Of a stretch of 64,000 nucleotides of DNA, positions 43,019 to 51,624 are shown piece by piece (the first letter of the stretch is position 1; each line of letters opens with the position of its first letter). A model generated the notes under the pieces. It had not been told where the DNA came from, ran no database searches, and was given only the letters and a program-made list of their open reading frames with translations. The stretch is from Halarsenatibacter sp964630835 (lineage in GTDB: Bacteria > Bacillota > Halanaerobiia > Halanaerobiales > Halarsenatibacteraceae): NCBI GenBank assembly GCA_964630835.1, contig CAZVZM010000002.1, positions 1 to 64,000 on the forward strand, given 5' to 3'. The position numbers were made by a program, and so were the translations under genes.

Positions 43019-44356
43019 CTATCCTTTTAAGACAACCAGCGGGTTAAACCGGGCGGCAGGATAGGCCAGCTGGCTCTCCGTGAGGGAGGAGATGACTCTG
43101 GTTATATCCTTGTAGGCCAGCGGCGATTCATCGAGGATATTTTCGCCGCTTGATGAGAGACTTTTTATCTCTCCCATGCTCCTGCGGTGCCGCTGCCGGG
43201 ATATTTCCTTTTTGGCTTTAGTCCTGCTCATTTTGCGTCCGGCCCCGTGGGCCGCTGATTCCAGCGCTACCGCGGTGTATTCGCTGTCAAGGGATTCAAC
43301 GAGAAAACTGGAAGTTCCCATTGAGCCCGGTATGAGAGCATGCCCTCCAGCAGCAAGGTGGGTTGCTCCCTTGCGATGTATCAGCACCTTCTGTTTGCTG
43401 CCATCGATCATATGCTCCTCCCACCGGGCTATATTGTGGGTGTGATCATAAAACAGCTCAAGACCGCTGTGGGGAAACAGTTCCTTCCAGGTCTTTTCCA
43501 GTTCACGCATGAGCAGCTCTCTATTAGCATAGGCAAAGTTAGCCGCGCAGCCCATGGCCTTAAGATAATTTTTTCCCTCATCGCTATCGCCGGGAAAATA
43601 GGCTAGATTTTTGCGGGGAAAAGAGAGATTGTATTTGGAGGCCGTGTTTTTGGCCAGACTGGAATAATCTTTGCAGATCTGGTGGCCAAAACCGCGGGAG
43701 CCGGTGTGAAGCATGATCAGGAGGTCTCCTTCCGAAAAGGGCAGATCCTCCTCCGCTGTTGCTGCCACCTGCAGCTCCAGAAAGTGATTGCCCGATCCCA
43801 GGCTGTTCAGCTGATCGATCCCGCGTCCTATAGCTTCACTTGAGGCACAGGCGGGATCAGCCGGAGAAAAATTTCCCCCGTCCTCGCAATTTTTGCCGGC
43901 CGTAGTCGGGACCAGTCCCATATCGACAAGCGCTGATATTCCCCAGCCGAGGATATCTTTAAATTCCCTGCGACTAAATTTTAAGCTGGACCCTTCGCCG
44001 AGTCCTGCGGGCACTGATGCTGAGAGCGTCTGAAGTATCTCATCCTCTCTGCCCTTTATTTCATCTGCCTTCATCCCTGTGGTTATCAATCTGACCCCGC
44101 AGTTGATATCAAAGCCCACCGCTCCCGGGGAAATGGGTCCTTCCGGAGCGCTTGCCATGACGCCGCCGATAGGAAGGCCATATCCCTGATGGAGGTCAGG
44201 CATTCCCACCACCGATTTTACACCGGGCAGGGTGGCAGCTGAGAGCAGCTGATTTAAAGCGGTATCTTCAATTTCTTCATATATTTCGGCGGAGGCAAAG
44301 AGTTTGACATCGCATTTCATGTCCTTTTCTGCCGGGAAATTGTAGTAAATTTCCAT
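43019..44356 (-). CDS. rtcB: RtcB-family RNA-splicing ligase
   Basis: GTP- and Mn2+-dependent ligase joining 2',3'-cyclic-phosphate (3'-P) and 5'-OH RNA ends, used in RNA repair or tRNA splicing. The 445-residue protein has MPDLHQGYGLPIGGV (residues 52-66), the metal-binding Cys86 in GFDINCGVR, GSGNHFLE and the guanylylated His in AAHGAGRKMSR. The C-terminal PLVVLKG is conserved. No archease gene or RtcA is adjacent. The ATG at 44356 has GAGGGGGTTTTATTC in front. It is convergent with encapsulin. Confidence 0.94.
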   Translation of the reverse strand: MEIYYNFPAEKDMKCDVKLFASAEIYEEIEDTALNQLLSAATLPGVKSVVGMPDLHQGYGLPIGGVMASAPEGPISPGAVGFDINCGVRLITTGMKADEIKGREDEILQTLSASVPAGLGEGSSLKFSRREFKDILGWGISALVDMGLVPTTAGKNCEDGGNFSPADPACASSEAIGRGIDQLNSLGSGNHFLELQVAATAEEDLPFSEGDLLIMLHTGSRGFGHQICKDYSSLAKNTASKYNLSFPRKNLAYFPGDSDEGKNYLKAMGCAANFAYANRELLMRELEKTWKELFPHSGLELFYDHTHNIARWEEHMIDGSKQKVLIHRKGATHLAAGGHALIPGSMGTSSFLVESLDSEYTAVALESAAHGAGRKMSRTKAKKEISRQRHRRSMGEIKSLSSSGENILDESPLAYKDITRVISSLTESQLAYPAARFNPLVVLKG

Positions 44357-44445
44357 GAATAAAACCCCCTCAAAAAATTAGCCTGCTGCTTTTATTTTAT
44401 CATGTATATATCTTTTTCACCAATTTGCCCCCCTGCTTTAATTTT

Positions 44446-44752
44446 GGTTTTGCTTCCAAACCGTTGTTGTGAAAAGAAGCAAAGAAGCAATGTATGCTGT
44501 AAAGTCACAGCTACTCATTCTTTTTTATAGGAAGCTTTGAAGCTGGCTGACACTGGAAATTTTTCGAAGCCCAAACCAGGTCCATGGCAGAAAACTAAAC
44601 TTGATCGTCGATACATTGGGGATCATAACTTTGATATTTTGCCGACATCGACTTTATGCAGTGCAATCATGAATGAGTTCTATAAAAGTGGGAAAATGTC
44701 TTAAATGCAGGTGTTCTTAAACAAAATCCAACAACTGATGTGGAGAAGAACC
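44446..44752 (+). repeat. Hairpin element with a replaced centre
   Basis: Left part GGTTTTGCTTCC to GGCAGAAAACTAAACT (44446-44601) and right terminus CAACAACTGATGTGGAGAAG plus AACC (to 44752) belong to the 215-bp element. Between them, about 44602-44728 is unrelated sequence that includes an open frame ending at 44704. The region 44357-44816 has no other feature; wecB starts at its right end. Confidence 0.75.
44603..44704 (+). pseudogene. Possible remnant coding fragment inside the element
   Basis: A 33-codon open frame (DRRYIGDHNFDILPTSTL, then CSAIMNEFYKSGKMS, stop) with no start codon or ribosome-binding site of its own, embedded in the element copy. It reads like the end of a protein and could be the 3' end of a gene, for example of a transposase, captured by the element. 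I do not recognise the family and the length is too short to be sure. Confidence 0.3.
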
Positions 44753-44816
44753 AAAAATATAAGCTCATGGGAAATATGCTGAAAATAGAAGTTGTAAAGT
44801 CAGAGGGTGAGATTAA

Positions 44817-45992
44817 TTGAATTCAACAGTTAGAAAAAAAGAGCTTACAATTATTTTTGGCACCCGGCCGGAAGCGATAAAACTGGCTCCTGTGATCAGG
44901 AAAATTGAAGAAGAAGATTATTTTACCTCCCGAATTATTCTCACTGGCCAGCATAGAGAGATGCTTAAACAGATGTTAGATAATTTTTCCCTGACGCCGA
45001 ATATAAATTTGAATTTGATGAGAAAAGAACAGTCTCTAAACGGTCTGACATCCAGAGCAGTAGAAAAACTGGGCGAAGCAGTAGAAGAGCAGGGCCCGGA
45101 TATGATAGTTGTTCACGGAGATACGACCAGCACCCTCACGGGAGCTCTTACAGCTTATTACAGACAGGTGCCGGTAGCTCATGTTGAGGCGGGTTTGCGC
45201 TCCTATGATAAGTATTCTCCCTTTCCTGAGGAGATGAATAGACGAATGACAGACGTGCTGGCTGATCTGCATTTTGCTCCCACATCTAAAAACAAAGAAA
45301 ATTTGCTGCAGGAAAACGTCCGTGAGAATAATATTTATATTACCGGGAATACGGTGATTGATGCAGCCCTCATGACTGTCTCCGATAATTTTACCTTCGC
45401 TTCCCCTCTGGAAAATATTCTTAAAGAAGCCGGGAATGGCTTCAAAAAAGATATCATACTCTTAACCGCCCATAGAAGGGAAAATCTGGGCGAGGATATG
45501 GAAGAAATTTTTGAAGCTGTGAAAAGGATTACCGAGCAATTTAAGGATCATAAAATTATTTTTCCGGTTCATCTAAATCCGGCAGTCCGCAGAGCAGCAG
45601 GCGAGAAGCTGGGTGAACTTACAAATGTCCATCTGATCGAGCCTTTAAATTACGACAATTTTATAAATCTGATGGCCCGCTCTAAACTCGTGCTCACCGA
45701 TTCGGGTGGTATTCAGGAGGAGGCTCCCGCGTTTGATGTGCCTGTCGTGCTTCTCAGAGAAAAAACTGAGAGGCCTGAAGCGATAGAGGCCGGCACTGTA
45801 GTGAAAGCCGGCACGAGTAAGGAGGAGATTGTGCGGGTTACAGAAAGATTTTTGCAGGACGAAGATTTTTATTCCCGAACGGCTGCCACCCCCAATCCTT
45901 ACGGAGATGGCAGGGCGGGCGAGCGAATTGTTAGCTGCCTTCTCTCCTATTTTGGTTGCAGCGAGGAGAGAGTAGAGGAATTCCAGATTTAA
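44817..45992 (+). CDS. wecB: UDP-N-acetylglucosamine 2-epimerase (non-hydrolysing)
   Basis: Interconverts UDP-GlcNAc and UDP-ManNAc for envelope polysaccharide synthesis. The 391-residue protein shows FGTRPEAIKLAP at the N-terminus (residues 14-25), HGDTTST, HVEAGLRS, PEEMNRR, LLTAHRRENLG and DSGGIQEEAP, the full set for the non-hydrolysing family. Start is TTG 44817 after GAGGGTGAGATTAA. No other polysaccharide genes are adjacent, so it is probably expressed alone; a promoter for the next gene lies just downstream. Confidence 0.94.
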   Translation: MNSTVRKKELTIIFGTRPEAIKLAPVIRKIEEEDYFTSRIILTGQHREMLKQMLDNFSLTPNINLNLMRKEQSLNGLTSRAVEKLGEAVEEQGPDMIVVHGDTTSTLTGALTAYYRQVPVAHVEAGLRSYDKYSPFPEEMNRRMTDVLADLHFAPTSKNKENLLQENVRENNIYITGNTVIDAALMTVSDNFTFASPLENILKEAGNGFKKDIILLTAHRRENLGEDMEEIFEAVKRITEQFKDHKIIFPVHLNPAVRRAAGEKLGELTNVHLIEPLNYDNFINLMARSKLVLTDSGGIQEEAPAFDVPVVLLREKTERPEAIEAGTVVKAGTSKEEIVRVTERFLQDEDFYSRTAATPNPYGDGRAGERIVSCLLSYFGCSEERVEEFQI

Positions 45993-46006
45993 GGAAGAAG
46001 TTTTAT

Positions 46007-46035
46007 TTGTGCTTTTGATATAGATGTGTTATAAT
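46007..46035 (+). promoter_or_regulatory. Putative promoter of the ABC exporter gene
   Basis: TTGTGC (46007-46012), 17-nt spacer, TATAAT (46030-46035). It lies 137 nt upstream of the ABC gene, leaving an AT-rich leader. Confidence 0.5.
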
Positions 46036-46171
46036 TCTGTGATGGAAGGATGGAAAGGGATTAAAGTTAGATATAATAATAATTAATAATTTTATTTATC
46101 AAAATTAATTTCCCGCGATTTTTATTTAATTTTTTTTAGATAAACTTTTGTATCCTCAAGGGGGGGTTAAG

Positions 46172-47968
46172 ATGTCCGGTTTCAGAAAAGAAGATAACAA
46201 TGAAGATGGATATGATTATACTTATTGGGAAATGATCAGCAAATTTTATAATTCTCATCTGAAAAATTACCGCAAAAAATTTATGCTTGTTCAGGTGATG
46301 CATGCAGTAGCTGCGGTCCTCTTATTGATACCACCTATACTGATGAGAGAGATTATTGATGAGGCCATTCCTGACCAGAATATGAGTCAGCTGGCTATGC
46401 TGGTGGGCATTGCATTTGCAGTGCTGGCTTTGAGAGCGCTGGTGCGCAAATTCACCATCTTTCAGGGACACCGAATTGCTCAGGAATGCGTGCGAGATAT
46501 GCGCAATGATCTCTACCAGCATTATCAGCGCATGTCCATGAAGTTTCACGATCAGAAAAAGACTGGAGAATTGATGTCCAGGATAATAGATGATTTAAAT
46601 CGCCTGCAGGAATTTGTCCACCACGGCCCTGAGGCTGTGATTAACTCTCTGGTTTTGATCGGTGGTACTATAGTAATTATGTTCTCGATGAGCATGTCGC
46701 TTACGCTGGTTACTCTGCTTTTTGTGCCAGCGCTGGTTATATTTTCCCGTTATCTCATTAAAAAGATGCACCACGCCTTCAGGAGAACAAGGAAAGCCAA
46801 GGCGGATATGAGTGACAGGCTTGAGGATAATCTCGCCGGAATCAAGGTTATCAAGGCCTTTGTCAGTGAAGGTAATGAAATGGAGCGATTTCGTTCTACG
46901 ACTCAGCAGCATACGGATTACAGGCTGGAAGCGATAAATTACATCAGCTATCTGTTCCCCGGCTCGAGACTTCTTAACGGTATTGGAGAGCTTACTGTTT
47001 TGGGCTTTGGCGGATATTTGACTGCAATAGGAACTTTAACGGTAGGCACGATCGTTTCCTTCTATGCTTATCTTCAACAGTTCAGGGCCCCCATCCTGAG
47101 GATGGTGCGGATGTCAGAAAATCTGAGCCGGTTCTTTGCCAGCACAGAAAGATATTACAGGCATATGGAGAAAACACCTGAAATAGTCACAGAAATTGGT
47201 GATGAGCCTGAAGCACCTGCTGTTGAGGGTAAAGTTGAATTTGATAGCGTTCATTTCAGCTATGAAGAGGAGGAAACAGTTCTCAAAGGAGTCTCATTTA
47301 AGGCAGAACCTCAGCAGACAGTTGCTTTAGTAGGCCCCAGCGGAGCCGGTAAGACTACAATTGTGCGGCTTATGCCGAGATTATATGAGCTGGATTCCGG
47401 GTCGATATACATTGATGACCGCAATATAAATGATTTTTCCGTGCGCGAGCTTCGCGATGTTTTTGCCATGGTGATGCAGGATGATTATCTGTTTTCCGAC
47501 AGCGTGGCCGAAAATATCGGGTACGGGAAACCCGGGGCAGATGAAGAAGAAATAGTGGAAGCAGCCAAAGCGGCTAATGCCCATGACTTTATAGTCAATG
47601 ATCTGCCCGATGGGTATGATACCCAGGTGGGACAGAGAGGTCTGAGGTTGTCAGGAGGCCAGAGGCAGAGAGTATCTATTGCCAGGGCATTTCTGAAAAG
47701 TCCACAGATACTGATACTGGATGAGGCTACATCTTCGGTCGACCTGGAAACGGAAAAATTAATTCAGGATGCCATCGACAGATTGACCGAGCACCGCACC
47801 ACCTTTGTCATAGCTCACAGGCTGGCCACCATAGTTGATGCCGATGAGATCCTCTTTGTTGAGGATGGTGAGATTAAAGAACGCGGAGATCACCAGCATC
47901 TGGTTGCGCGCGGCGGAGATTACTATAAGTTTTATCAGATGCAGTTTGAGGAGTCAGAGGCAATTTAG
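46172..47968 (+). CDS. ABC-type exporter, fused membrane and ATPase domains
   Basis: Half-transporter of the MsbA/multidrug type (598 residues) that probably works as a homodimer in the cytoplasmic membrane. The N-terminal 330 residues contain about six membrane helices; the ATPase domain follows with Walker A GPSGAGKTT (about residue 390), Q-loop MVMQDDY, signature LSGGQRQR and Walker B ILILDEATS, then the H-loop IAHRLATI. Substrate could be lipid, peptide or drug. ATG 46172 follows AGGGGGGGTTAAG; an in-frame TTG at 46148 overlaps no site. A hairpin terminator candidate follows at 48031. Confidence 0.93.
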   Translation: MSGFRKEDNNEDGYDYTYWEMISKFYNSHLKNYRKKFMLVQVMHAVAAVLLLIPPILMREIIDEAIPDQNMSQLAMLVGIAFAVLALRALVRKFTIFQGHRIAQECVRDMRNDLYQHYQRMSMKFHDQKKTGELMSRIIDDLNRLQEFVHHGPEAVINSLVLIGGTIVIMFSMSMSLTLVTLLFVPALVIFSRYLIKKMHHAFRRTRKAKADMSDRLEDNLAGIKVIKAFVSEGNEMERFRSTTQQHTDYRLEAINYISYLFPGSRLLNGIGELTVLGFGGYLTAIGTLTVGTIVSFYAYLQQFRAPILRMVRMSENLSRFFASTERYYRHMEKTPEIVTEIGDEPEAPAVEGKVEFDSVHFSYEEEETVLKGVSFKAEPQQTVALVGPSGAGKTTIVRLMPRLYELDSGSIYIDDRNINDFSVRELRDVFAMVMQDDYLFSDSVAENIGYGKPGADEEEIVEAAKAANAHDFIVNDLPDGYDTQVGQRGLRLSGGQRQRVSIARAFLKSPQILILDEATSSVDLETEKLIQDAIDRLTEHRTTFVIAHRLATIVDADEILFVEDGEIKERGDHQHLVARGGDYYKFYQMQFEESEAI

Positions 47969-48030
47969 TAAGTTTCCGGGTGGAGTTCTTTTCAGATCAT
48001 TGTTTCAAAAATATCATAGGGAGTTTGATC

Positions 48031-48051
48031 AGGGCGGGTAACTCCCGCCCT
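48031..48051 (+). terminator. Hairpin terminator after the ABC gene
   Basis: AGGGCGGG, loop TAACT, CCCGCCCT: perfect 8-bp stem, followed by CTACTTATC. The T tract is weak. It lies between the ABC gene and pcm and would separate their transcripts, or could mask the pcm leader. Confidence 0.6.
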
Positions 48052-48076
48052 CTACTTATCCGGGGGGTATGTGAGG

Positions 48077-48718
48077 ATGAGCGATAAATTCAGGAAAAAA
48101 AGAGAAAAGATGATTGAAAGGCAGCTGATAAAAAGGGGTATAGAGGATGAGGAAATTCTGGAAGCGTTTCGCAGTGTCCCCCGTCATGAATTTGTTCCCC
48201 GGGAACGAAAAAAACAGGCCTATCAGGACAGGCCTTTACCTATTGGCGAAAATCAGACTATTAGCCAGCCCTATATAGTTGCCTACATGATGGATAAACT
48301 TCAACCGTCCGAAAATGATAGAGTGCTGGAGGTGGGCAGCGGATGTGGTTATGTTCTGGCGCTTCTTTCGCATATTGTGGGAGAAGTTTATGGAGTTGAA
48401 CGCAGAAGCAGCCTTGTTAAGATGAGCCGAAAAATCCTGGCGCGGCTGGATTACGACATTGAGGTAAAACATGGTGACGGGAGTAAAGGCTGGCCCCGGC
48501 ATGCCCCTTTTGATGGGATTATGGTGAGCGCTGCTGCTGCCAGCATACCGGATGATCTGCGAAACCAGCTTGCTATTCCGGGCAGAATGATATTACCGGT
48601 GGGAGAAAAGATGTTCTTTCAGCAGCTTGTTTTAGTTACCCGCCGCCGGGAGGATAAATTTGGCGAGAGGAAACTGGAGCCCGTGAGGTTTGTTCCTCTG
48701 GTGGAGGGCAGGGAGTAG
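48077..48718 (+). CDS. pcm: Protein-L-isoaspartate O-methyltransferase
   Basis: SAM-dependent repair enzyme for isoaspartyl damage in proteins. The 213-residue protein begins with MIERQLIKRGIEDEEILEAF-like sequence (in part), then SVPRHEFVP, the pcm-specific IGENQTISQPYIVAYM (in part), and motif I VLEVGSGCGYVLALLS. C-terminal MILPVGE is also typical. Start ATG 48077 is chosen because GGGGGG lies about 9 nt upstream; GTG 48071 is too close. A decayed element copy follows it. Confidence 0.92.
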   Translation: MSDKFRKKREKMIERQLIKRGIEDEEILEAFRSVPRHEFVPRERKKQAYQDRPLPIGENQTISQPYIVAYMMDKLQPSENDRVLEVGSGCGYVLALLSHIVGEVYGVERRSSLVKMSRKILARLDYDIEVKHGDGSKGWPRHAPFDGIMVSAAAASIPDDLRNQLAIPGRMILPVGEKMFFQQLVLVTRRREDKFGERKLEPVRFVPLVEGRE

Positions 48719-48747
48719 CTTTATTTATTCTTGCTTCTATCAATCAG

Positions 48748-48849
48748 CTAAAGTCATAGCTCCTTAACACTTTTTATGGAAAGTTATAAATTTTATAGGA
48801 AGTGCAGAGGAAAAATTTCACTGTGAACAGAGCCATATAGCTTCCAGGA
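48748..48849 (+). repeat. Internally deleted hairpin element
   Basis: GCTAAAGTCATAGCTCC recalls the left part; then TATAGGAAGTGCAGAGGAAA and AATTTCACTGTGAACAGAGCC, TAGCTTCCAGGAACC the right part. The centre is missing. It lies between the convergent pcm and sfsA genes. Confidence 0.6.
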
Positions 48850-48871
48850 ACCAGGCACAGAAAGAAATGCT

Positions 48872-49585
48872 TTAGTTTTCAAGCGCAATCTTTATTCTGT
48901 TTCCAGGTCTTATATGCCTTAAATTTATCCGGCTCCTGTAGGCCAATATTTTTACATTTTCCCTGGCTGCTCTGCTCAGAACACTGGCAAAATCGGGATC
49001 TATTTCTTTGCAGGGTGTAAAAATATCGGCATCATTTCTTCCCAGCAGAAATAAGATCATTCCCTTTTTGTTGTTTTCGCTGCTCCATTCGATTAATTCC
49101 CTTACATGTCTGCGTCCTCTTTCGGTAGGAGCATCGGGAAAGTATGCAGTGCTATTTTGGACGAGAGTAACGCTTTTCACCTCAAGTAAAAGCTTTTCGC
49201 CAGATTTTTCCAGCAAAAAATCAAATCTGGAGTTTTGCCAGCTGTACTCTCTTTGCTCTATATTCCACGGAATAAGTTCCGGGAACTCATCATTCTTCAT
49301 GCCCTGAAATACTACATCGTTTGCCCTGTGAGAATTTATGGAAATGAGTTCTCCAGAGGATCTGGCAAGGACAGCGGTCCCGGTGGTTTTGCGATCTTTT
49401 CTTCCGGCAGGCTTATAAAAAATAGTGCGTCCCTGTTTTACTATCAGGGGCAGGCGGCCGGAGTCAGCCAGATAAATTTTTCTCACCTCACCGGTTTTAC
49501 AGCAGCGGCATTTAAGAACAAAACGGTTTGGTCTGGATATAATCTTTGCTTTGTTAAGTGGGCGGGGAACTTTAATGTGAGTGAT
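48872..49585 (-). CDS. sfsA: SfsA family protein with a possible ATC start codon
   Basis: SfsA-type protein (237 residues from ATC), with an N-terminal OB-like domain and a PD-(D/E)xK-like nuclease fold; reported as a sugar-fermentation stimulator and DNA-binding protein, true role unclear. Homology runs through KVPRPLNKAKIISRPNRFVL in the N-terminal region, and further to YSWQNSRFDFLL, LLEVKSVTLV and APTERGRRHV. GTG 49486 would delete the N-terminal domain. No ATG, GTG or TTG is available in frame at the right place; ATC 49585 lies 8 nt after AAAGGAGG, and ATT 49576 is the next alternative. Divergent from the aldolase gene. Confidence 0.85.
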   Translation of the reverse strand: MTHIKVPRPLNKAKIISRPNRFVLKCRCCKTGEVRKIYLADSGRLPLIVKQGRTIFYKPAGRKDRKTTGTAVLARSSGELISINSHRANDVVFQGMKNDEFPELIPWNIEQREYSWQNSRFDFLLEKSGEKLLLEVKSVTLVQNSTAYFPDAPTERGRRHVRELIEWSSENNKKGMILFLLGRNDADIFTPCKEIDPDFASVLSRAARENVKILAYRSRINLRHIRPGNRIKIALEN

Positions 49586-49686
49586 GGTTATCGCCTCCTT
49601 TACTGTAGTCTGGATCCTGCAGATATGTATTTCATGTTTTTTGGCTGTATTCCTTCTTCTCAGGGAGAGAAAGGTGGTAATGGCCC

Positions 49687-50346
49687 ATGATTATGGAAGA
49701 TGAAAGAAAAAAATTGATAAAATTCGGTCGCAAAATGCTTAATTCCGGTCTAACTGCGGGAACCGGGGGCAATTTGAGCATTTTTGATCACCATGAGGAT
49801 CTGCTGGCGATAACTCCCAGCGGAATACCCTATGAAAAAATGCAGACCGGGGATACTGTTATTACTGACATAAACGGCAATACAATTGCAGGAACTGCGA
49901 AACCCTCCAGCGAGTTATCCCTTCACATCGAAATCTATAGAAATCGCAGAGATATAAATGCTGTAATACATACTCACTCCCCTTTTGCCGTTACCGTATC
50001 ATGCCTTGAAGAGGAGATCCCTCCTGTGCATTATTTGGTTGCAGATGCAGGCGGAGAAATAGTCCCCTGTGCGGGTTACGCCCGTTTTGGCAGCAGAGAT
50101 CTTGCTAAAAAAGTTTCAGAGACTCTGGGAGATAAATATCAGGCCGCACTCATGGCCCATCATGGCCTCATAGCCTGCGGACAGGATATCGAGGGAGCTT
50201 ACAGTACGGCTGAGAATATCGAATTTGTCGCTGAGATTTACTGGCGAATTTGCGCTGTTGGAGAGCCGAAAACCCTTGATTCGGAGAGGATGCAGGATGT
50301 AATCTCCGCCTTTTCAGATTACGGTCAGAGAGAGGACTTTGACTGA
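49687..50346 (+). CDS. Class II aldolase (fuculose-/ribulose-phosphate aldolase family)
   Basis: Zinc-dependent aldolase or epimerase of the FucA/AraD family (219 residues). Key residues are in TAGTGGNLS, TPSGIPY, the SSE segment (KPSSELSLH), the zinc ligands HTHSPF and the third ligand HHG in MAHHGLIACG. Substrate may be fuculose-1-phosphate, rhamnulose-1-phosphate, methylthioribulose-1-phosphate or similar. ATG 49687 (or 49693) follows AAGGTGG. It is 40 nt upstream of a zinc alcohol dehydrogenase, which may reduce the aldehyde product; this pairing is typical of sugar-phosphate salvage. Confidence 0.88.
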   Translation: MIMEDERKKLIKFGRKMLNSGLTAGTGGNLSIFDHHEDLLAITPSGIPYEKMQTGDTVITDINGNTIAGTAKPSSELSLHIEIYRNRRDINAVIHTHSPFAVTVSCLEEEIPPVHYLVADAGGEIVPCAGYARFGSRDLAKKVSETLGDKYQAALMAHHGLIACGQDIEGAYSTAENIEFVAEIYWRICAVGEPKTLDSERMQDVISAFSDYGQREDFD

Positions 50347-50386
50347 TTGAGAGGTGGAGCCCTGTAAATTAACAATAAAAGGAGGG

Positions 50387-51346
50387 ATGGCTATCAGAGC
50401 GCTTGTCTTTCAAAATGGAGAAATGAAGCTTAAAGAGGTAGAGCCTCCTCTTCCTGATAAAGGTGAGGTGCTAATAAATGTTGAGCTGGCCGGAATATGC
50501 AATACTGATCTGGAGATATTGTCCGGGATGATTGACTTCACAGGCATACCGGGTCATGAATTTGTTGGCAGAGTTGTCGAGGACAGCGGTGGTTCCCTCG
50601 AAGATGAAATAGTGGTGGGGGAGATCAATATTCCCTGCCATGAATGTGAACGCTGTCTGCGCTGTGATTACATACATTGTCAGAACATTAAAACTCTTGG
50701 CATGAGAGGTCATGATGGTGTATTTGCGGAGTACGCAGTTCTCCCCCGGGAAAATGTCCACCCTGTTCCGTCCGGTGTGGGCAAAAGGGAAGCTGTCTTT
50801 GTCGAACCTATTGCAGCTGCTGTGGAGATAGTAGAGCAGTATCACATAAAACCCTCAGAGGAGATAGTTGTTCTGGGAGATGGCAAACTGGGCCAGGTAA
50901 CTGCGCGGGCTCTTAACGCGCTCGGTTATGAGGTTGCTATGGTGGGCCGGCATCAAAGTAAGCTCGCTGCCCTTTCCTGTCCTGGTATCTCCACTTATCT
51001 GGAAAAGGATTTTTCCCGGGACTCTGATGTTCCGGTTGTGGTGGAGGCGACCGGAAGCAGCGGTGGATTGGAGGCCGCTATTGATATAGTAGCACCCAGG
51101 GGAAAAATCATATTTAAAACCACCACCTCCGAGGAATATAAAATAAATCTGGCTTCTCTGGCAATAGATGAGGTAAAAATTTTGGGCTCTCGCTGCGGAC
51201 CCTTTGAGCCGGCTCTCAAACTTTTAAAGCAAAATGATCTTCGTCTGGAGGAGATTATTACTGCGGAGTACCCATTAGATGAGGCTGAGGAGGCATTTGA
51301 AATAGTTCGGGAAAAAGACTCGCTCAAGGTGCTTTTGAAGCCCTGA
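50387..51346 (+). CDS. Zinc-dependent alcohol dehydrogenase (MDR family)
   Basis: Medium-chain dehydrogenase of 319 residues that oxidises alcohols or reduces aldehydes with NAD(P)(H). Catalytic zinc ligands appear in GICNTDLEIL (Cys) and GHEFVGRV (His-Glu); the structural zinc site is C-x2-C-x2-C-x7-C (CHECERCLRCDYIHC). The NAD loop is VLGDGKLGQV. The start is uncertain: ATG 50387 is only 1 nt after GGAGG, whereas ATC 50393 has 7 nt spacing and would give the usual family N-terminus (M)RALVF. I report the ATG. It is probably co-transcribed with the aldolase. Confidence 0.85.
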   Translation: MAIRALVFQNGEMKLKEVEPPLPDKGEVLINVELAGICNTDLEILSGMIDFTGIPGHEFVGRVVEDSGGSLEDEIVVGEINIPCHECERCLRCDYIHCQNIKTLGMRGHDGVFAEYAVLPRENVHPVPSGVGKREAVFVEPIAAAVEIVEQYHIKPSEEIVVLGDGKLGQVTARALNALGYEVAMVGRHQSKLAALSCPGISTYLEKDFSRDSDVPVVVEATGSSGGLEAAIDIVAPRGKIIFKTTTSEEYKINLASLAIDEVKILGSRCGPFEPALKLLKQNDLRLEEIITAEYPLDEAEEAFEIVREKDSLKVLLKP

Positions 51347-51450
51347 AATAGCAGTTTTTCTCCAGAACCAAAAACCTGTGCTCCCCCTGCGAGAGTTCCT
51401 CCCTGAGCTTAAATTCAGCCGGCACCTCCTGAGCCGGAGAAAAGATTTTT

Positions 51451-51514
51451 GGGCCTGGATCTGACCCAGGCTTCAAAAAATTCGAGTATGCTTCGCCTTA
51501 TAGCTTCATTTAAA
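51451..51514 (-). repeat. Hairpin element fragment, minus orientation
   Basis: GGGCCTGGATCTGACCCAGG, CTTCAAAAAATTCGAGTATG and CTTCGCCTTATAGCTTC match the central left part of the element in reverse. The gene-free region 51347-51624 otherwise has only a short TTTTTCTCCAGAACC (near 51356) like an element end. Confidence 0.65.
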
Positions 51515-51624
51515 TTCACAGCTTTTCAAGCCTTATTATATTCGGGCAGGAATACGGTTGCTGAAGCAGAATACTGTATATAAGGTTAAAGAAAGTTTTC
51601 ACTATTCAGGGAAGGAGTGAATAG

